This document shows, in pieces, positions 63,101-64,000 of a stretch of 64,000 nucleotides of DNA (position 1 is its first letter; every line of letters begins with the position of its first letter). A model generated the notes under the pieces. It searched no databases. It worked only from the letters and a program-made list of their open reading frames with translations, and was not told the DNA's origin. A program made the translations under genes and the position numbers. This stretch comes from Gammaproteobacteria bacterium (GTDB lineage Bacteria; Pseudomonadota; Gammaproteobacteria; Enterobacterales; Psychrobiaceae), in the NCBI GenBank assembly GCA_013214965.1, contig JABSRU010000011.1, positions 1 through 64,000 on the forward strand, given 5' to 3'.

Positions 63101-63630
63101 GGTCTTAAGTGATGGATATCCGTGTAGGCGAAGGCACTACTACTGGGAAAACCATGGCTTTTAGCCCATACATGTTCACGATTCCAATTATCAGGATTAC
63201 TAGATTGGCTACCACTACCGTTTGAGTGTTTTGCAATGGAGTTACCCTTATAAATTAAGATAACGTTATCAGGATTTTGTGGATCTTGATCCGTCACGGT
63301 CAGTGCCGTCCATGCCTCTGAATAAGATAGCTTTTTATGATTTTCACTAATGGTGCTATTGATTGCGCCACGTAGTTGATAATTTGATTGGTTAGCGATG
63401 ATTGCCGTTGTTACTCGCTGATAATAATCACTGTCAGAAAATAGAGTGGCATCGGCAATTTTAGTTAAACTAGGGCAGTTATAGCAAGCATCGGTCACTG
63501 TATCATTGGCCATTGCTGTCGTGGCTATACCGAAGCTTGATAATATGCTTAAGGCGATTAAATGTTGATTAAAATGTGCATTGGTCGATCGCTTAGTATG
63601 AAAATCGTTATTGTTTTTCATCAGGTTCAT
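60199..63630 (-). CDS. Secreted two-nuclease protein (endonuclease I plus ExeM/NucH-type) with dockerin-like C-terminus
   Basis: A 1143-residue exported protein. The signal peptide is about residues 1-41. An endonuclease I-type domain (about 50-310) has NREHVWAKSHGF (150-161), DIHHL and NSARGNLDF. A Pro/Thr linker (TPEPTPEPTPTPTPG) leads to a lamin-tail domain (LFISEYVEGSSFNKAIEIYN) and an OB-fold region (about 495-740). An ExeM/NucH exonuclease-endonuclease-phosphatase domain (about 765-1070) has IGLMEIENDGYG, VNHFKSKGSCSRATG, IIGDLNAYGKEDPI and ASDHDPVVITLDL. The end (about 1083-1143) is dockerin-like, DLDNDNDVDRSDIRLFSIGL and YDFNHDQRVNTRDLRAMTKL, then CTRRRCATN. It probably degrades extracellular DNA for nutrients or biofilm remodelling. 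Confidence 0.9.
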   Translation of the reverse strand: MNLMKNNNDFHTKRSTNAHFNQHLIALSILSSFGIATTAMANDTVTDACYNCPSLTKIADATLFSDSDYYQRVTTAIIANQSNYQLRGAINSTISENHKKLSYSEAWTALTVTDQDPQNPDNVILIYKGNSIAKHSNGSGSQSSNPDNWNREHVWAKSHGFPSSSAFAYTDIHHLRPSDISVNSARGNLDFDLSDTPLSEAPQNRVDSDSFEPNNNVKGDIARILFYMDVRYNGNDGSTPDLTLVNHITSVGDAKLGKICTLLAWSNADPVSDFELNRNNAIYEFQGNRNPFIDHPEWIDQVFTNDCSNTGTPDPEPTPEPTPEPTPTPTPGNGDELFISEYVEGSSFNKAIEIYNPTSLSVSLSDYSIKMYANGATSASTTNQLSGELAAGDVLVLGHKKFAPSDLIDQVASAINFNGDDYFELVKNDQVIDFVGVFGVKIKWGKDKTFVRKSSVTAGNTDRTVGFDVDAQWLTHPKNTFSFLGSHQADTTPDPIEPTEPVLEIGQCDDPATKIHAIQGTDFASTMVAQTHTIEGVVSATMPHLSGYFVQEELNDYDDNQASSEAIFVHHADISTYPTIGHQVRVIGEVKEFYSRTQLSTTVAALDCGSVDPITVTAVSLPISQTSDFESVEGMLVHFNDELSVTDTYNLARFGQLTLSQGRLIKPTNIFKAGSAQAIALADKNSRNKILLDDLNSRQNPDIIAFPVPSLSHQNTVRLGDSVIELSGIIDYSFGDFRVLPTQTPTFVTSNARTPQPSLSNGSLKIASFNVLNYFNGDGNEGGFPTARGAHTVEEFNRQSDKIVSAILSINADIIGLMEIENDGYGADSAIATLVNELNSRQGSNNYAYVSYNQATLGSDAIAVGLIYQPSKVMPMGEAVTTTQTPFDYGNRQPLAQSFKQLSNDQVLTVAVNHFKSKGSCSRATGTNQDQRDGQGCWNTMRTQAATTLVSWLATDPTQSNDQDFLIIGDLNAYGKEDPINTITDAGFKNLLTTHLGRAAYSYAYQGEMGYLDHALASSELAVQIVDTTVWHINADEPRIFDYNTEYKSAQQLDTFYGNDAYRASDHDPVVITLDLQPATSVLLGDLDNDNDVDRSDIRLFSIGLRRGEVFGNEYDFNHDQRVNTRDLRAMTKLCTRRRCATN

Positions 63631-63801
63631 CCGTCTTAATTAATTTACTACATCGTTACTGAGTCTTATGACAACCGTATGACGTTAATGATATGTCATG
63701 GTTGGTTAGCTCGTTTGATGCGTCCCATTTAGCGTAAACACTCTAAATTTCGCGGATTTTAGCATTAATTTTGTGATGGATGTAACATGTTTTTGAAAGT
63801 A

Positions 63802-63821
63802 GCGGAGCTTTATTACTCCGC
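63802..63821. terminator. Hairpin after the RNA helicase-like gene
   Basis: A perfect stem GCGGAG / CTCCGC (63802-63807 and 63816-63821), 11 nt past the stop of the minus-strand gene. The U-run on that strand is weak. The remaining 63631-63801 stretch shows only an upstream region of the nuclease gene. Confidence 0.5.
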
Positions 63822-63831
63822 GATTCAATGA

Positions 63832-64000
63832 TTAACGACGTCGACGGGATTTGTTATTACCGCCAAAAGCGCGGTCGTTAGCACGTTTTTTCTGTGCCGA
63901 GTTAGAATTGTTCTTGTTATCAAAGACTTTATTTAAGTCAGGTTCAAAGCCAGGGATCCACTCTTGGGCTATTCTTGTATCAAGAACTGACTCAACCGCT
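63832..64000 (-). CDS. Partial gene, C-terminus of a DEAD-box RNA helicase-like protein
   Basis: Only the last 55 or so codons are in the window. They read VESVLDTRIAQEWIPGFEPD, then LNKVFDNKNNSNSAQKKRAN and the basic tail DRAFGGNNKSRRRR before TAA. The I-P-G-F-E-P-D stretch followed by a low-complexity Asn/Lys/Arg tail is usual in RhlE/SrmB-type DEAD-box helicases. The helicase core is outside the window, so the call is provisional. Confidence 0.6.
   Translation of the reverse strand, partial: AVESVLDTRIAQEWIPGFEPDLNKVFDNKNNSNSAQKKRANDRAFGGNNKSRRRR

Overview
The window is chromosomal DNA of a marine-type gammaproteobacterium, probably of the order Alteromonadales (Shewanella/Colwellia/Psychrobium-like). 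This rests on the roughly 40% GC look, a long-form PurC, the GlrK-QseG-GlrR set, three large TonB-dependent receptors, a PEP-CTERM protein and an ExeM/NucH-type secreted nuclease. The genus is inference. No rRNA, tRNA, CRISPR array, prophage or intact insertion sequence was found.

Layout. 0-8.9 kb: a Crp/Fnr-type regulator, decayed DUF4331 and AraC genes, an HDAC-family deacetylase, a DMT transporter with a divergent LysR gene, and a TonB-dependent receptor. 9-14.5 kb: the cyoABCDE quinol oxidase operon behind a perfect FNR box. 14.6-19.1 kb: a cold-shock gene with a long leader, small stress-type genes, a DEDDh exonuclease, and soxR facing a VOC/flavin-reductase pair across a SoxR-type promoter. 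19.2-22.8 kb: a graveyard with [NiFe]-hydrogenase and DUF547 remnants and an arsM-arsC chimera, then an intact PiT transporter. 22.9-24.3 kb: phoH.

24.6-36.1 kb is a catabolic island. It holds a 3-oxoacid CoA-transferase (two subunits) with a divergent LysR gene, an IclR regulator, a TonB-dependent receptor behind a strong promoter overlapped by palindromes, DUF485 plus a sodium:solute symporter, fumarylacetoacetase, a VOC protein and DoxX. Fumarylacetoacetase releases acetoacetate and the CoA-transferase can activate it, so the set looks like the lower homogentisate/tyrosine pathway coupled to uptake. 36.1-37.4 kb holds remnants: a hydrogenase-maturation-protease-like gene, an IS630 transposase and an Hpt domain. 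37.4-45.9 kb is a second catabolic operon on the minus strand: a hydantoinase/oxoprolinase-like protein, a DUF917 protein, an Asp/Glu/hydantoin racemase-like protein, a dedicated TonB-dependent receptor and a MalT-like LuxR regulator. Direct repeats lie just upstream of it.

46-58.4 kb is mainly core genome: purC, qmcA-nfeD, lpxL, hldE-xseA, an NCS2 purine permease and the glrR-qseG-glrK operon. Across the intergenic region from glrK is an EF-hand protein gene with a perfect sigma-54 promoter and an upstream TGTC-N10-GACA site, so it is probably a GlrR target. 59.5-63.6 kb encodes a cohesin-like PEP-CTERM protein and, just upstream on the same strand, a two-nuclease secreted protein ending in a dockerin-like domain. 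This may be a surface-docking system for an extracellular nuclease. The window ends inside a gene that looks like a DEAD-box RNA helicase.
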